Shown here piece after piece: positions 1 to 8,994 of a DNA stretch of 64,000 bases (position 1 is its first letter; each line of letters begins with the position of its first letter). The translations under genes and the position numbers were made by a program. Origin of the DNA: Bacteroidales bacterium (lineage in GTDB: Bacteria; Bacteroidota; Bacteroidia; Bacteroidales; JAADGE01); assembly GCA_021648725.1 (NCBI GenBank), contig JAKISF010000008.1, positions 1-64,000 of the forward strand, written 5' to 3'. Under the pieces are notes generated by a model, which was not told the origin of the DNA, made no database searches, and saw only the letters and a program-made list of their open reading frames with translations.

Positions 1-195
1 GGTTTTATGCTATAAATATATAAAAAGCATTGCACTTATACAAATATTTCAACATGTTTTTTGCTATTATTTTGCTGTGCCTCAAATAATTATGTTCATC
101 TAATTTAAAAATCAGCAAGCCCTAATTACTTATTTATATTCAAGGATACTGAAAAAAATCATTTCAATGCAATTCTAAAAAGCTTTATTCTTTCC
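1..195 (+). other. Leader region upstream of the truncated sulfotransferase
   Basis: All three plus-strand frames contain stops here: at 13 in frame 1, at 19 in frame 3, and at 101 in frame 2, which is open from the window edge. No peptide resembling a phosphosulfate-binding loop can be read in any frame. Bases 109-195 are open in the frame of the downstream sulfotransferase and are probably remnant coding sequence. No clear promoter box was found. Confidence 0.4.
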
Positions 196-831
196 GTGAA
201 ACACAATGAACTCGACAAGCTTGAATATTGGGCAGAAAAAACACCATTAAATGAATTATATACAAATAAAATATTGAAATTTTATTCTGATGCAAAATTT
301 ATAAATATCGTCAGAGACCCGATTCAAAATATCATTTCACTTAAGCATCTTCATAAAATCAGAAATCGTAAAAGCAGGATTGAAACCTTATCTCTTTTTC
401 AAGTATTTTTATACGAAAAAACATTGAAAAATTCACGAACAATAAAGGACTACAAAATTATTACTTATGAAGATATGCTGAGTAATACAAAACCGATAAT
501 GAAAAACTTATGCACTTATCTGAACATACAATATTCTGACAGCCTGACTGTTCCCACAATCAACAGTCTTCCGGCAACAGCAAATTCAATGTTCAAAAAC
601 AAGAGGCAAACCAGAGAAATAGTCAAAAACAAAGGCATTAAAAAACCGGAAAATGAATTTAACAAAAAAGAACTGTTTGTTTTGGTAAATACCTTATACA
701 TGAACAGAAACTTTCGAAAAATAATTCACAGAAAATATCCGGAAATGATTACTTACAAAAAGCCTTTGTTACTGTTGTTTGCAAAATTAAGTTTTTATCT
801 TTACAAAATATATCGCTTTTTATTTAAATGA
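196..831 (+). CDS. Sulfotransferase family protein, N-terminus missing (probably 5'-broken)
   Basis: The protein carries the second half of a PAPS-dependent sulfotransferase: a W-x-EKTP motif near its start, then INIVRDP, the usual 3'-phosphate-binding segment. The first half, with the GxxRSGT 5'-phosphosulfate loop, is absent. The GTG at 196 is only the first start-like codon. The same frame stays open back to 109 and that extra stretch still reads like sulfotransferase sequence (LKSFILSV directly before the GTG), but it is closed by TAA at 106-108 and has no ATG. I infer a frameshifted or truncated gene, or a very unusual start. The stop overlaps the next ATG (ATGA). An intact sulfotransferase lies two genes downstream. 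The family modifies glycans, lipids or small molecules; the substrate is unknown. Confidence 0.6.
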   Translation: MKHNELDKLEYWAEKTPLNELYTNKILKFYSDAKFINIVRDPIQNIISLKHLHKIRNRKSRIETLSLFQVFLYEKTLKNSRTIKDYKIITYEDMLSNTKPIMKNLCTYLNIQYSDSLTVPTINSLPATANSMFKNKRQTREIVKNKGIKKPENEFNKKELFVLVNTLYMNRNFRKIIHRKYPEMITYKKPLLLLFAKLSFYLYKIYRFLFK

Positions 832-1493
832 AATTAACGAAGTTAAAATATTACTTACGAAGCACATACAGAAGACAAATACTTGATAAACTTCTGAAAA
901 AATACGTATATATATATAAAGGTGTGGTTTTGGATATAGGCGGCAGAGACAGAGGTATTACACAAAAACCCAAGCAACAAGTTGAAAAATGGATTTTTGC
1001 AGATATTGAAGCAAAGCATAATCCGAATATAATCCTTGATGTTGCCGATATGCATGCCGTTGAAACTGAAAGTATTGATGTAGTTAATGCAATAGAACTT
1101 TTTGAACACGTTGCAGAAATAGATAAAGGTATTACTGAATGTTATCGTGTTTTAAAAAAAGGCGGTAAATTAGTCTTGTCAATACCGTTTCTTTATCCGA
1201 TACATGCCGACCCTTATGATTTTCAACGCCGAACACTCATTAAATGGAAAAAAGAATTGAAAAAAAATGGTTTCTCTATTGAAACAATTGAAATAAACGG
1301 CAGGTTTTTTACCGTAAGGAACTCAATGAAAAAAGATTTCATTCTGTCTTTACCGGCAATTTTAAGATATTTCGGATATTTACTTTTACCTTTTTTTGAC
1401 CTGACAAATAAACTTGACCGCACAGCTTGGATAAAAAATCATAAAAAACTCGGAAATTATCACGGAGGTTATTTTATAATTGCAAAAAAATAA
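828..1493 (+). CDS. Class I SAM-dependent methyltransferase (type 11-like)
   Basis: A 221-residue Rossmann-type methyltransferase. The SAM-binding loop VLDIGGRD is at about residues 34-41, the acidic end of strand 2 is in FADIEA, and the later FEHV..CYRVLKKGGKLVLSIPF segment (about 92-121) is characteristic of methyltransferase type 11 proteins. No signal peptide is seen, so it is cytoplasmic. The ATG overlaps the stop of the preceding sulfotransferase gene by four bases, which implies translational coupling. It sits with sulfotransferases, a second methyltransferase and a glycosyltransferase-like gene, so methylation of a surface glycan or its lipid-linked precursor is the best inference. 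The exact substrate cannot be read from the sequence. Confidence 0.85.
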   Translation: MKLTKLKYYLRSTYRRQILDKLLKKYVYIYKGVVLDIGGRDRGITQKPKQQVEKWIFADIEAKHNPNIILDVADMHAVETESIDVVNAIELFEHVAEIDKGITECYRVLKKGGKLVLSIPFLYPIHADPYDFQRRTLIKWKKELKKNGFSIETIEINGRFFTVRNSMKKDFILSLPAILRYFGYLLLPFFDLTNKLDRTAWIKNHKKLGNYHGGYFIIAKK

Positions 1494-1496
1494 TAT

Positions 1497-2270
1497 ATGT
1501 CAAAAGAAATAATTTTTGATAAATACGAAAAAAGAGGAAAAGATTATCATTACAAGCAAATTAATTTATCTAACCCTTTTACATTTAATGCATTTGTTTA
1601 TGCTCGATATCTTAAACATATCTTATTATTAAAAAAAGCATTGAAAAAATGTAATTTTGATTTTAAAAAAAGGTTGAATCTGTTAGATATGGGATGTGGA
1701 GATGCAGCTTTAATCTATATGCTAAAAAAACATTTGCCTCAATATTCCTTTAATATATACGGAATAGACTTATCTGAAAGTGCTCTGAAAACTGCTGAAC
1801 AAAAAATTACAGACGGTGTTTTTTCAGTTTCCGGTGTTTATGAAACAAATTTTGATAACAATTTTTTTGATATTATCTTGTCCTCCGATGTAATTGAACA
1901 TGTTAATTCCCCCTCTAAAATGCTGAAAGAAGCAAAAAGAACAGCAAAAAAAGATGCTGTTATAATTTTCGGCACCCCAATTCGATATACTGAATTTCCT
2001 TTAGACAAAATGCACGTAAAAGAATTTTTTCCTGATGAATTCAAACAACTTTTTTCTGAATATTTTAATAAAACAGAAATTGTTATGAGTCATAAAATAA
2101 TTCATTTATTAAAATACAGAAAAACACTTAAAGTACTCAATAAAAAAATAGGAGTTAGCAGATACCTTTATTATTTAAAATCTTTACTATCCTTAAACCC
2201 TTTTTTGGATAAACCCATATCAGAAAGAGATTTATGTTCATATATGTTTGCTGTTGCAATAAAAAAATAA
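1497..2270 (+). CDS. Class I SAM-dependent methyltransferase
   Basis: A 257-residue methyltransferase with motif I LLDMGCGDA at about residues 62-70, motif II YGIDLS at about 88-93, and the DVIEHV segment with a following helix typical of UbiE/Coq5-like and type 11/12 enzymes. It begins three bases after the preceding methyltransferase and runs four bases short of the next gene, so it belongs to one operon. The two methyltransferases are too different to be a recent duplication. The likely role is O- or N-methylation of a sugar in the same surface-glycan pathway, which is an inference from context. Confidence 0.85.
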   Translation: MSKEIIFDKYEKRGKDYHYKQINLSNPFTFNAFVYARYLKHILLLKKALKKCNFDFKKRLNLLDMGCGDAALIYMLKKHLPQYSFNIYGIDLSESALKTAEQKITDGVFSVSGVYETNFDNNFFDIILSSDVIEHVNSPSKMLKEAKRTAKKDAVIIFGTPIRYTEFPLDKMHVKEFFPDEFKQLFSEYFNKTEIVMSHKIIHLLKYRKTLKVLNKKIGVSRYLYYLKSLLSLNPFLDKPISERDLCSYMFAVAIKK

Positions 2271-2274
2271 ACCT

Positions 2275-3087
2275 ATGAAACAAGTTTTTGACAACAAACC
2301 ATACATAATTCTCGGTGTCCATCGTTCCGGAACAAGTTTAATGTCGCGAATTTTTGAAAAAACCGGCATTTTTACCGGTAAAAATCAAAATATAAATAAC
2401 GAAGCAAAGTTTTTTTTTCAGTTAAATAATCAAACTCTAAAAGCAAATAACTCTACGGCTTATAATTTTGATACATTCCTAAGAAAAACACAAAATGAGA
2501 ACTTTTTAAACGAACAAGCCCAAAGGCTTAAAATATTGGTTGATAAAAAAATTAAATCACAATTTTTCGGTATCCGAAAAGTTTTAAAACACCAATTTAC
2601 AAAAGAAAAAATAAAATGGGGCTTTAAAGATCCCAGAACTGTTTTATTGTTGCCGATTTGGCAAAAAATATTCCCCGAAGCAAAATTACTTATCATCTTT
2701 CGAAATCCTGTTGATGTATGTATGAGCATATATTATTTCGAACAAAAACGATTTCTTATAAAACTGAAAAAAAGACCGAACTTAAAATTTGAAATGCAAC
2801 TTGAAGAAGCGTTTAAAGTTTGGAAAAGCTTTACAGAAATTCTTTATGCAACATCAAAAAACAACACACATAATACGCTGATTGTCAGATACGAAGATCT
2901 TCACAAAAAAGAAGTTATTCAAAAGATAATCAAATTTACCGAAAGCAAAATTGAAGAAAAAGAAATCTCAGAAATGATAAAAAGCAAAACAAGCAACTAC
3001 GAAAAACCCGAAGGTTACAACCGGTTACTCGAAATTGTTCGAAATGATAATCTCGTTCAAAAAATATACCCCGATTTAGAATTTTGA
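2275..3087 (+). CDS. Sulfotransferase family protein (intact)
   Basis: A 270-residue PAPS-dependent sulfotransferase. The 5'-phosphosulfate loop GVHRSGTSLM is at residues 14-23, WGFKDPR is at 115-121 and the 3'-phosphate segment FRNPVDVCMS is at about 142-151. These are the two signature elements of the Sulfotransfer_1/3 families. It is of normal length, with no signal peptide or membrane segment. It lies one base from the following glycosyltransferase-like gene. It probably transfers sulfate to a cell-surface glycan or sulfolipid. A sulfated exopolymer fits a marine or saline habitat, but that is speculation. Confidence 0.85.
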   Translation: MKQVFDNKPYIILGVHRSGTSLMSRIFEKTGIFTGKNQNINNEAKFFFQLNNQTLKANNSTAYNFDTFLRKTQNENFLNEQAQRLKILVDKKIKSQFFGIRKVLKHQFTKEKIKWGFKDPRTVLLLPIWQKIFPEAKLLIIFRNPVDVCMSIYYFEQKRFLIKLKKRPNLKFEMQLEEAFKVWKSFTEILYATSKNNTHNTLIVRYEDLHKKEVIQKIIKFTESKIEEKEISEMIKSKTSNYEKPEGYNRLLEIVRNDNLVQKIYPDLEF

Positions 3088-3088
3088 T

Positions 3089-4138
3089 ATGCAAAAAACA
3101 ATAATAAACACAAACAAACTGTTTAAAACCGAAACAGCATTAAAGGTTCTGCCGAAAACAATTACGGTTTGGCATGATTTAAAAAAGCAGGTTGCAAAAA
3201 TCGACATAATCATCAACGGTTTTCGAAAACCCGAACTTACAAATGCAACGGCACTTAACTATCTTTTGCTTGAAGATAAAATACCGATAAATGTAATAAT
3301 CGTAGAATCATCAGGCGATGAAAACATTTTTAATCAACTAATCAAACACAATAAAGTAAGTAAAATTTTAGTTGAAGACCACAAAGCAAGCCACCCTGAA
3401 CACGGAGCAGGTTCATACGGTATGTCAATTTCATCAGCCGTAGGATTCTATTTTTCAAAATCACCCTACGTTTTTTTCAGCCATAACGATATGATTGCCT
3501 TAAAAAAAGATTTTCTCGAACATCTTTTATCTAAACTTAACGAAAAAACACGAATTGCATCTTTTACCCAAAGACATGTAATTCCTTTTACCGGTTGCAT
3601 GCTTATTGATCGAAATTTAGTAACTGATTCCGAAACCGACTGGTTACTTTATGACAATAATCCGTATATTGAAAGGTCAAAGTTTTTGCAAGATTTATGT
3701 TCCCTCAAAGAAAACAAACCAATGTTGAAATGCGACTGGATTGATTCGGGAGAAGCATTAATTTATGAAGAAATTGCAAAAGGGAACAATGTTTTCGTTG
3801 CTGCTTCATTCGGCGGTACAAAAGGATTATGGAAAACAACTTTTGATTTACTCGGTATAACTAAACGTGATGTTGAAAAAATAGGGAATGCAATTATTTA
3901 CGAAAACTTAACAACTAATAAAAAAGAATTCAAAAAACGATATAAGTTTGTGCTGAGGGCAGGAAAAAAATGGGAAAACATACGATGGTTTTTGAGCAAG
4001 CGTAAAAATTACTGGCGATACTCAATAAATGAGAATAATGATTTAATTTTTATTCACCACGGCAGAGGAACTCGCAGAACAATTAATCGTTGGATGAAAT
4101 TTGTGCATGCTCTGAATAAAAGCCTTTCGGAAGATTAG
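3089..4138 (+). CDS. Glycosyltransferase-like protein (GT-A fold, family 2-like)
   Basis: A 349-residue soluble protein. After about 38 residues it shows an alternating strand/helix pattern (IDIIINGFRKPEL, then INVIIVESSG) like the nucleotide-sugar-binding half of GT-A glycosyltransferases. FFSHNDM at about 129-135 occupies the place of the DxD metal site and GCMLIDR follows at the expected acceptor-loop distance. The usual DxD is not literally present, so activity is uncertain. It is last in the plus-strand operon. Its stop TAG (4136-4138) overlaps the stop of the convergent flippase gene. It probably decorates the same glycan; family placement is moderate. Confidence 0.55.
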   Translation: MQKTIINTNKLFKTETALKVLPKTITVWHDLKKQVAKIDIIINGFRKPELTNATALNYLLLEDKIPINVIIVESSGDENIFNQLIKHNKVSKILVEDHKASHPEHGAGSYGMSISSAVGFYFSKSPYVFFSHNDMIALKKDFLEHLLSKLNEKTRIASFTQRHVIPFTGCMLIDRNLVTDSETDWLLYDNNPYIERSKFLQDLCSLKENKPMLKCDWIDSGEALIYEEIAKGNNVFVAASFGGTKGLWKTTFDLLGITKRDVEKIGNAIIYENLTTNKKEFKKRYKFVLRAGKKWENIRWFLSKRKNYWRYSINENNDLIFIHHGRGTRRTINRWMKFVHALNKSLSED

Positions 4139-5394
4139 CCTTTTTCTAAACGGTCTTTTTTCTCCGGTAAAATTAAAATAATAAAATTCAAAATATTGAA
4201 ACAGAAGAACTTCGCAAAAATAAAGTATTCAATTTTTTTTGTAAATAAATAAACTGTTACCGAAAATAGTAAAGTAATAACAGGAATAGTAATTTTAAGA
4301 TGAATAAGAATCTTTTCGTTTTTTCTTGCCAAAACTTTTTTTGACAAAACCGAACTTACTATAAAAAGCGGAACTATCAATACAAATAATTTGAAATAAT
4401 AGGCAGATTTTAAATATTTATCGGTATAAAGTATCCTTATCAAATCATCTGCAATAAAAAATAAAATTCCGGTAAGTATTATTCCAAAAAAAAGTAAAAT
4501 TAGTATTTGTTTAACGGACAATGAAATATTATGCTTTGCAAACTTAGGGAAAGTAATAGCTGCTGCACTTTTAATGAAATTTTTTATGATGTTAATTAAA
4601 CCCAAAGAAATTGCATACACAGCAAGCATTTTTATATCTAAAATACCTATTAAAATTTTATCAAAATGGTTTACTACCGTATTTAAGATACCTAATTTCG
4701 TAATAAATCCGGCATATTGCAATGTGTCTTTACCTTTTTGGTTGTTTTTTATTTCCTTTTTTGTTCTTAAATATAGCACAATGTGAAAAAATGCAGTGCC
4801 GAAAAGATATGCAGCTACAACAGGTAACAAATAATTTCGAAATAAAACAATTGCCGAAACAATCAAAACAGTTTTTCCGATTGTTATTAAAATATTATGC
4901 TTCGTAAATTTCTCAAATTGTTCTTTTCCTTTCAGAAATACCTGCCATTTATCAAAAGAAAACAAAAAAGGGAAAACAACAGCCGATAACAGTAATGCAA
5001 ACGCAACAAGTTCTTCCGATTTAAAAAAATAGTAAACGGCAACACCTACAAGAAATAAACTTCCGAAAGGCGAAAATCTAAGTGCCCGGCTAACACCGAG
5101 TTTCAAATCGCCTTCATTACCTTTGGCTATACTTCTTATCAAAGCCGGATTTAATCCCGGAACTGAAAAAAACGAAAAAAAAGCAATAATCGACAACACT
5201 AACTGATATTGACCGTATATTTCTTTCTCAAAAAAGCGAGCAAACAGCATTGATGTTGCAAGTCCTGCAACCATAACAACCGCTTGGCTGAGAAGCATCC
5301 AAAAACCGTTTTCAACAAAATAAGGTAAATCAAATCCCAGGCGATCGCCTGTTTTTTTACTGATATTATATATTTTACGCCTTATTTTTTTCAA
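4135..5394 (-). CDS. Polysaccharide flippase (Wzx/MVF superfamily membrane protein)
   Basis: A 419-residue protein with about 12 predicted membrane helices. The N-terminal pattern (ENGFWMLLSQAVVMVAGL followed by ARFFEKEIYGQYQL) is typical of O-antigen and capsule flippases, which have an FG.Y motif after helix 1. It would move lipid-linked oligosaccharide units across the inner membrane. It is transcribed against the sulfotransferase/methyltransferase operon and the two genes overlap by four bases at their stops. A short minus-strand leader (5395-5456) separates it from the divergent YfhO-type gene, so both may be controlled from the same 95-bp region. Confidence 0.85.
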   Translation of the reverse strand: MKKIRRKIYNISKKTGDRLGFDLPYFVENGFWMLLSQAVVMVAGLATSMLFARFFEKEIYGQYQLVLSIIAFFSFFSVPGLNPALIRSIAKGNEGDLKLGVSRALRFSPFGSLFLVGVAVYYFFKSEELVAFALLLSAVVFPFLFSFDKWQVFLKGKEQFEKFTKHNILITIGKTVLIVSAIVLFRNYLLPVVAAYLFGTAFFHIVLYLRTKKEIKNNQKGKDTLQYAGFITKLGILNTVVNHFDKILIGILDIKMLAVYAISLGLINIIKNFIKSAAAITFPKFAKHNISLSVKQILILLFFGIILTGILFFIADDLIRILYTDKYLKSAYYFKLFVLIVPLFIVSSVLSKKVLARKNEKILIHLKITIPVITLLFSVTVYLFTKKIEYFIFAKFFCFNILNFIILILPEKKDRLEKG

Positions 5395-5456
5395 CAGAAA
5401 TAATTATTAAGCTAAAGCGTAAAAATAACATTTTTTTATTTTCAAAATAATTATAA

Positions 5457-5464
5457 TAATTTTG
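5457..5464 (+). promoter_or_regulatory. Promoter -7 box TAATTTTG
   Basis: Matches the Bacteroidota housekeeping -7 consensus TAnnTTTG. It lies 25 bases before the ATG at 5489 and covers the TTG at 5462, which argues that this upstream TTG is not the translation start. No convincing -33 TTG is visible. Confidence 0.55.
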
Positions 5465-5488
5465 AAACATTACTTTACTTCAAACAAT

Positions 5489-8215
5489 ATGAAAAGAAGC
5501 AAAAAATCAAAAGATAACATCAAAACAAAAAATGTTGTTAAAAAAAATACGAAACAAACAAAAACAGAATACACACAAACATTCTTTTTTGAAAAATATT
5601 TTAATGTTTGGACACTTTCATTATTAATTTTTGTTATCGGTTTTTTTGCTTTCTCAAAATATTTAACAGGCGAGTATCTTTTCTTTTTTAAAGACATAGG
5701 CAGTGACAGCATAAACCAAAATTATCCGGGCTTGGTTCATAAAATTAACCTTTTAAAAGAAGGGTTTTTCTCAGAATGGTCATTTTCCAAAGGCATGGGT
5801 GATGAATACATTACGGGTATTGCTTCCGAACCGTACGGACTTTTGCGTCAAACAATTGACTATTTAGGAGCAAGTTTCGGCGGTGCTAACTTTTTTATAT
5901 TCGGAAGATTTTTGCGAATTTTTATTTTTTCTTTTTTGTTCAGCGGAATTATCAGCTATTTGTATTTCAGAACTTTATCTTTTGAAAAACATATCTCGTT
6001 TATCGGTGCATTGTTGATTTCTTTCTCCGGCTATATGGTTGTAGGTGCCGGGTGGGGATTTTCTTCGCACATTTTTAAAGCAATGTTTTTGCTTTTTGCA
6101 TTTGAACAACTTTATTTAAAAAAACGATGGTATTTTTTCCCTTTTGCAGTAATCTTGCTGTCTTCAAACCCTTTTGTTTTATTTATTTATTCCGTATTTT
6201 TAGTTTTATACTCACTTTTCAGATATTTTTCCGAAGAAAAAAACAAATTGCCCGACTACTTCAAACTATCCGGAAAAATGATACTGCTCGGATTTGTCGG
6301 TTTAATGATGAACTTCTCTCATCTTTTACGTTCTTTTTTGAAAATGTATAACAGTCCGCGAGTTGCCGGAGATGTGTCATACAGCAACATTTTAAGTGCA
6401 GGGCAAGATATTACCGAACACGGAAACCTTGCAGGAACAACTATTTTTCGCTTTTTTTCAAGCGATATTCTCGGAACGGGAAGTAATTTTCACGGCTGGT
6501 CCAATTATCTTGAAGCACCGCTTTTTTATATAGGATTACTTACTTTGTTGATATTTCCGCAAGTTTTTATTCGCCTTAATAAAAGAAAAAAAATCATTTT
6601 CGGAACTTTCCTCGGATTTTGGGTGCTTACTTTATTTTTCCCTTATTTGAGATATTCTATGCTTGCTTTTACGGGTGACTATTTTCGCTACGGTTTTGAC
6701 TTTTTCATTCCTTTTACCTTATTGCTCTTTGCAATATTTGCTGCTGACGAAATAATAAAAACAGCTAAAATTAATTTACCTTTGCTTGCTGCAAGTTTAA
6801 CAGTTCTTATTATTCTTCTTTTTGTACCCTATGAGAGCATTTCTTCTGTTAACATTAATTCAACTATCCGGAATTCAGTTATAATTCTTTTGGTTTTATA
6901 TGCCCTTTTCATTTTTCTTTTATCAAAACCAAAATATAAATCGTTATCAAAATCGGCAATTATGTTGCTTGTTATTTTTGAACTTTCGTATTTTTCTTAC
7001 CAATCATACGCCACAAGAGAACCGATTACAAAAACAGAATTTAAAAAAGACAAAGCCGGTTATGCCGACGGCTCAATAAAAGCTGTAAAACTTATCAAAT
7101 CAACAGATAAAACACCTTTTTTCAGAACCGAAAAAGATTATCAATCAGGAAATGCAGTACACAGCAGTTTAAATGATGCCTTAGCACAAGACTATTTCGG
7201 AACAACATCTTATTCTTCATTTAATCAACTTAATTATGTTCGGTTTCTTGAAAAAACCGGCGTTATACAAAAAGGAGATGAAACGGCTACAAGATGGTTA
7301 ACCGGATTACGTGGCTCTCCTCTGTTGCAAACTTTCGGAAATGTGAAATATCATTTGAGCAAATCAAAAAATCCTGAATTTCTTCTATTCGGTTTTGATT
7401 CATTATCAACTGAGAGCGGTATAACAATTTTAAAAAACAGATATTATTTACCTTTCGGTTATACTTATGATAAATACATTGATTCGGAAGATTTTAAAAA
7501 TCTGATTAATTACCAAGTTACCGGGCAATCTTTAACAAATATATATACAGATTTATCCCGAACTGTTGAGCAACAAAAATTAACAGAAATTATTTCTAAA
7601 CTACAGACTGTCATAAACATCAGATATTCAAACAACAACACTTTCAATGATGTATTGATAAAACAACTCGGAACAGAAGATGCAGAGAAATATTCAATAA
7701 CAATTTCAAAATACAGTGTTTCAAATTTCAGAAATCAAATTGCACTTTTATCAGGTTTTGTTTATGAAAAAGAATTTAATAAAAATGTAAATATCAGCAG
7801 TTTTGAAAAAATACAATTTAATGATTCAAACATACTTGTTCCTGCTTCAAGTTTCAATTTTGATATTTACAAAAAAATAACCGACGAATTAAAACAAGAC
7901 ACTTTTCAAATAGAAAATTTTTCTAATTCAAATATTAAAGGCAAAATAATTTTACCAAAAACAAAAATGTTATTTTTCACGATACCCTACGATGAAGGCT
8001 GGAAAATAAAAGTAAACGGCAAAGAGGAACTCCTGCAAAGAATTAATTTCGGGTTTGCCGGAATTGTTCTTCCGAAGGGTTCTTATAATATTGAATTATA
8101 TTACGTTCCTAAGCATTCAAGGTTTGCAAATATGGTTTCGTTAATCTCAATTCTCAGTTTTTGGAGTTTCTTATTTTATTTTATAATTAAAAAAAGGAGG
8201 AAACAAAAAGCCTAA
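5489..8215 (+). CDS. YfhO family membrane protein
   Basis: A 908-residue polytopic membrane protein. A short basic N-terminus (KRSKKSK) leads into a first helix near residue 45. A luminal-type loop follows with KDIGSDSINQNYP, the conserved acidic start of YfhO/GT-C-like proteins. About a dozen helices follow, then a large soluble domain (about residues 520-870) and a last helix before a Lys/Arg tail. YfhO in Gram-positives is linked to glycosylation of lipoteichoic acid, and the fold resembles GT-C mannosyltransferases. I chose ATG 5489 over an in-frame TTG at 5462 because the latter lies in the promoter box. The context with flippase and sulfotransferases supports a role in surface glycan or glycolipid modification. 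Confidence 0.85.
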   Translation: MKRSKKSKDNIKTKNVVKKNTKQTKTEYTQTFFFEKYFNVWTLSLLIFVIGFFAFSKYLTGEYLFFFKDIGSDSINQNYPGLVHKINLLKEGFFSEWSFSKGMGDEYITGIASEPYGLLRQTIDYLGASFGGANFFIFGRFLRIFIFSFLFSGIISYLYFRTLSFEKHISFIGALLISFSGYMVVGAGWGFSSHIFKAMFLLFAFEQLYLKKRWYFFPFAVILLSSNPFVLFIYSVFLVLYSLFRYFSEEKNKLPDYFKLSGKMILLGFVGLMMNFSHLLRSFLKMYNSPRVAGDVSYSNILSAGQDITEHGNLAGTTIFRFFSSDILGTGSNFHGWSNYLEAPLFYIGLLTLLIFPQVFIRLNKRKKIIFGTFLGFWVLTLFFPYLRYSMLAFTGDYFRYGFDFFIPFTLLLFAIFAADEIIKTAKINLPLLAASLTVLIILLFVPYESISSVNINSTIRNSVIILLVLYALFIFLLSKPKYKSLSKSAIMLLVIFELSYFSYQSYATREPITKTEFKKDKAGYADGSIKAVKLIKSTDKTPFFRTEKDYQSGNAVHSSLNDALAQDYFGTTSYSSFNQLNYVRFLEKTGVIQKGDETATRWLTGLRGSPLLQTFGNVKYHLSKSKNPEFLLFGFDSLSTESGITILKNRYYLPFGYTYDKYIDSEDFKNLINYQVTGQSLTNIYTDLSRTVEQQKLTEIISKLQTVINIRYSNNNTFNDVLIKQLGTEDAEKYSITISKYSVSNFRNQIALLSGFVYEKEFNKNVNISSFEKIQFNDSNILVPASSFNFDIYKKITDELKQDTFQIENFSNSNIKGKIILPKTKMLFFTIPYDEGWKIKVNGKEELLQRINFGFAGIVLPKGSYNIELYYVPKHSRFANMVSLISILSFWSFLFYFIIKKRRKQKA

Positions 8216-8255
8216 ATTAAATTTCAACTATTAGTTTTAACCTTTCAATTAAAAT

Positions 8256-8945
8256 ATGTCAAAACTTTATATAGTCCCGACGCCTATCGGCAATTTAAAA
8301 GATATAACTTTCAGAGCAATTGAAGTGTTGAAAGATGTTGATTTAATTTTGGCGGAAGATACACGCAAAACATCAGTTCTTTTAAATCATTTTGAAATTC
8401 GAAACAAACTTCAAGCCTATCATAAATTTAACGAGCACAAACAAATTCAACCGATTATCGAAAAATTGAAATCCGGAAAATCAATTGCATTAGTAACCGA
8501 TGCAGGTACTCCGGGCATTTCAGATCCCGGTTTTTTGATTGTCAGAGAGTGTATAAAAAACAAAATTGAAATTGAAACCTTACCCGGAGCAACAGCATTT
8601 GTTCCTGCACTGATAAACTCAGGTTTTCCTTCCGATAAGTTCTGTTTTGAAGGCTTCTTACCGCAAAAAAAAGGACGGCAAAAAAGATTAAAAGAATTGA
8701 CTAATGAAGAAAGAACAATTATTTTTTATGAATCTCCTCACAGATTATTAAAACTGCTTAACCAAATATCAGAATTTTTCGGAGATAAAAAGCAGATATC
8801 GGTTTCTCGCGAACTGACAAAAATTTACGAAGAAACAAAAAGAGGAACAGCAAATGAATTAATCGAATACTACAAAGAAAAAACAATAAAAGGCGAAATA
8901 GTCGTTGTTATATACGGAAAAAAGAATGATAACCCTAAGGATTAA
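8256..8945 (+). CDS. rsmI: 16S rRNA (cytidine(1402)-2'-O)-methyltransferase RsmI
   Basis: A 229-residue tetrapyrrole-methylase-fold enzyme. YIVPTPIGNL (about 5-14), AEDTRKT (33-39) and the VTDAGTPGISDPG loop are signature segments of RsmI, which methylates the ribose of C1402 in 16S rRNA using SAM. It is somewhat shorter than the E. coli enzyme because the C-terminal extension is missing, as is common in Bacteroidota. It follows the YfhO gene after 40 bases, and I see no separate promoter. Housekeeping, cytoplasmic. Confidence 0.95.
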   Translation: MSKLYIVPTPIGNLKDITFRAIEVLKDVDLILAEDTRKTSVLLNHFEIRNKLQAYHKFNEHKQIQPIIEKLKSGKSIALVTDAGTPGISDPGFLIVRECIKNKIEIETLPGATAFVPALINSGFPSDKFCFEGFLPQKKGRQKRLKELTNEERTIIFYESPHRLLKLLNQISEFFGDKKQISVSRELTKIYEETKRGTANELIEYYKEKTIKGEIVVVIYGKKNDNPKD

Positions 8946-8965
8946 AATTTCAAATTAAAAATAAC

Positions 8966-8973
8966 TATATTTG
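8966..8973 (+). promoter_or_regulatory. Promoter -7 box TATATTTG
   Basis: Exact TAnnTTTG match 21 bases upstream of the ATG at 8995 (GAF/PAS gene). No clear -33 element. Confidence 0.55.
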
Positions 8974-8994
8974 CTTTTGAATATAAAATAAAGA

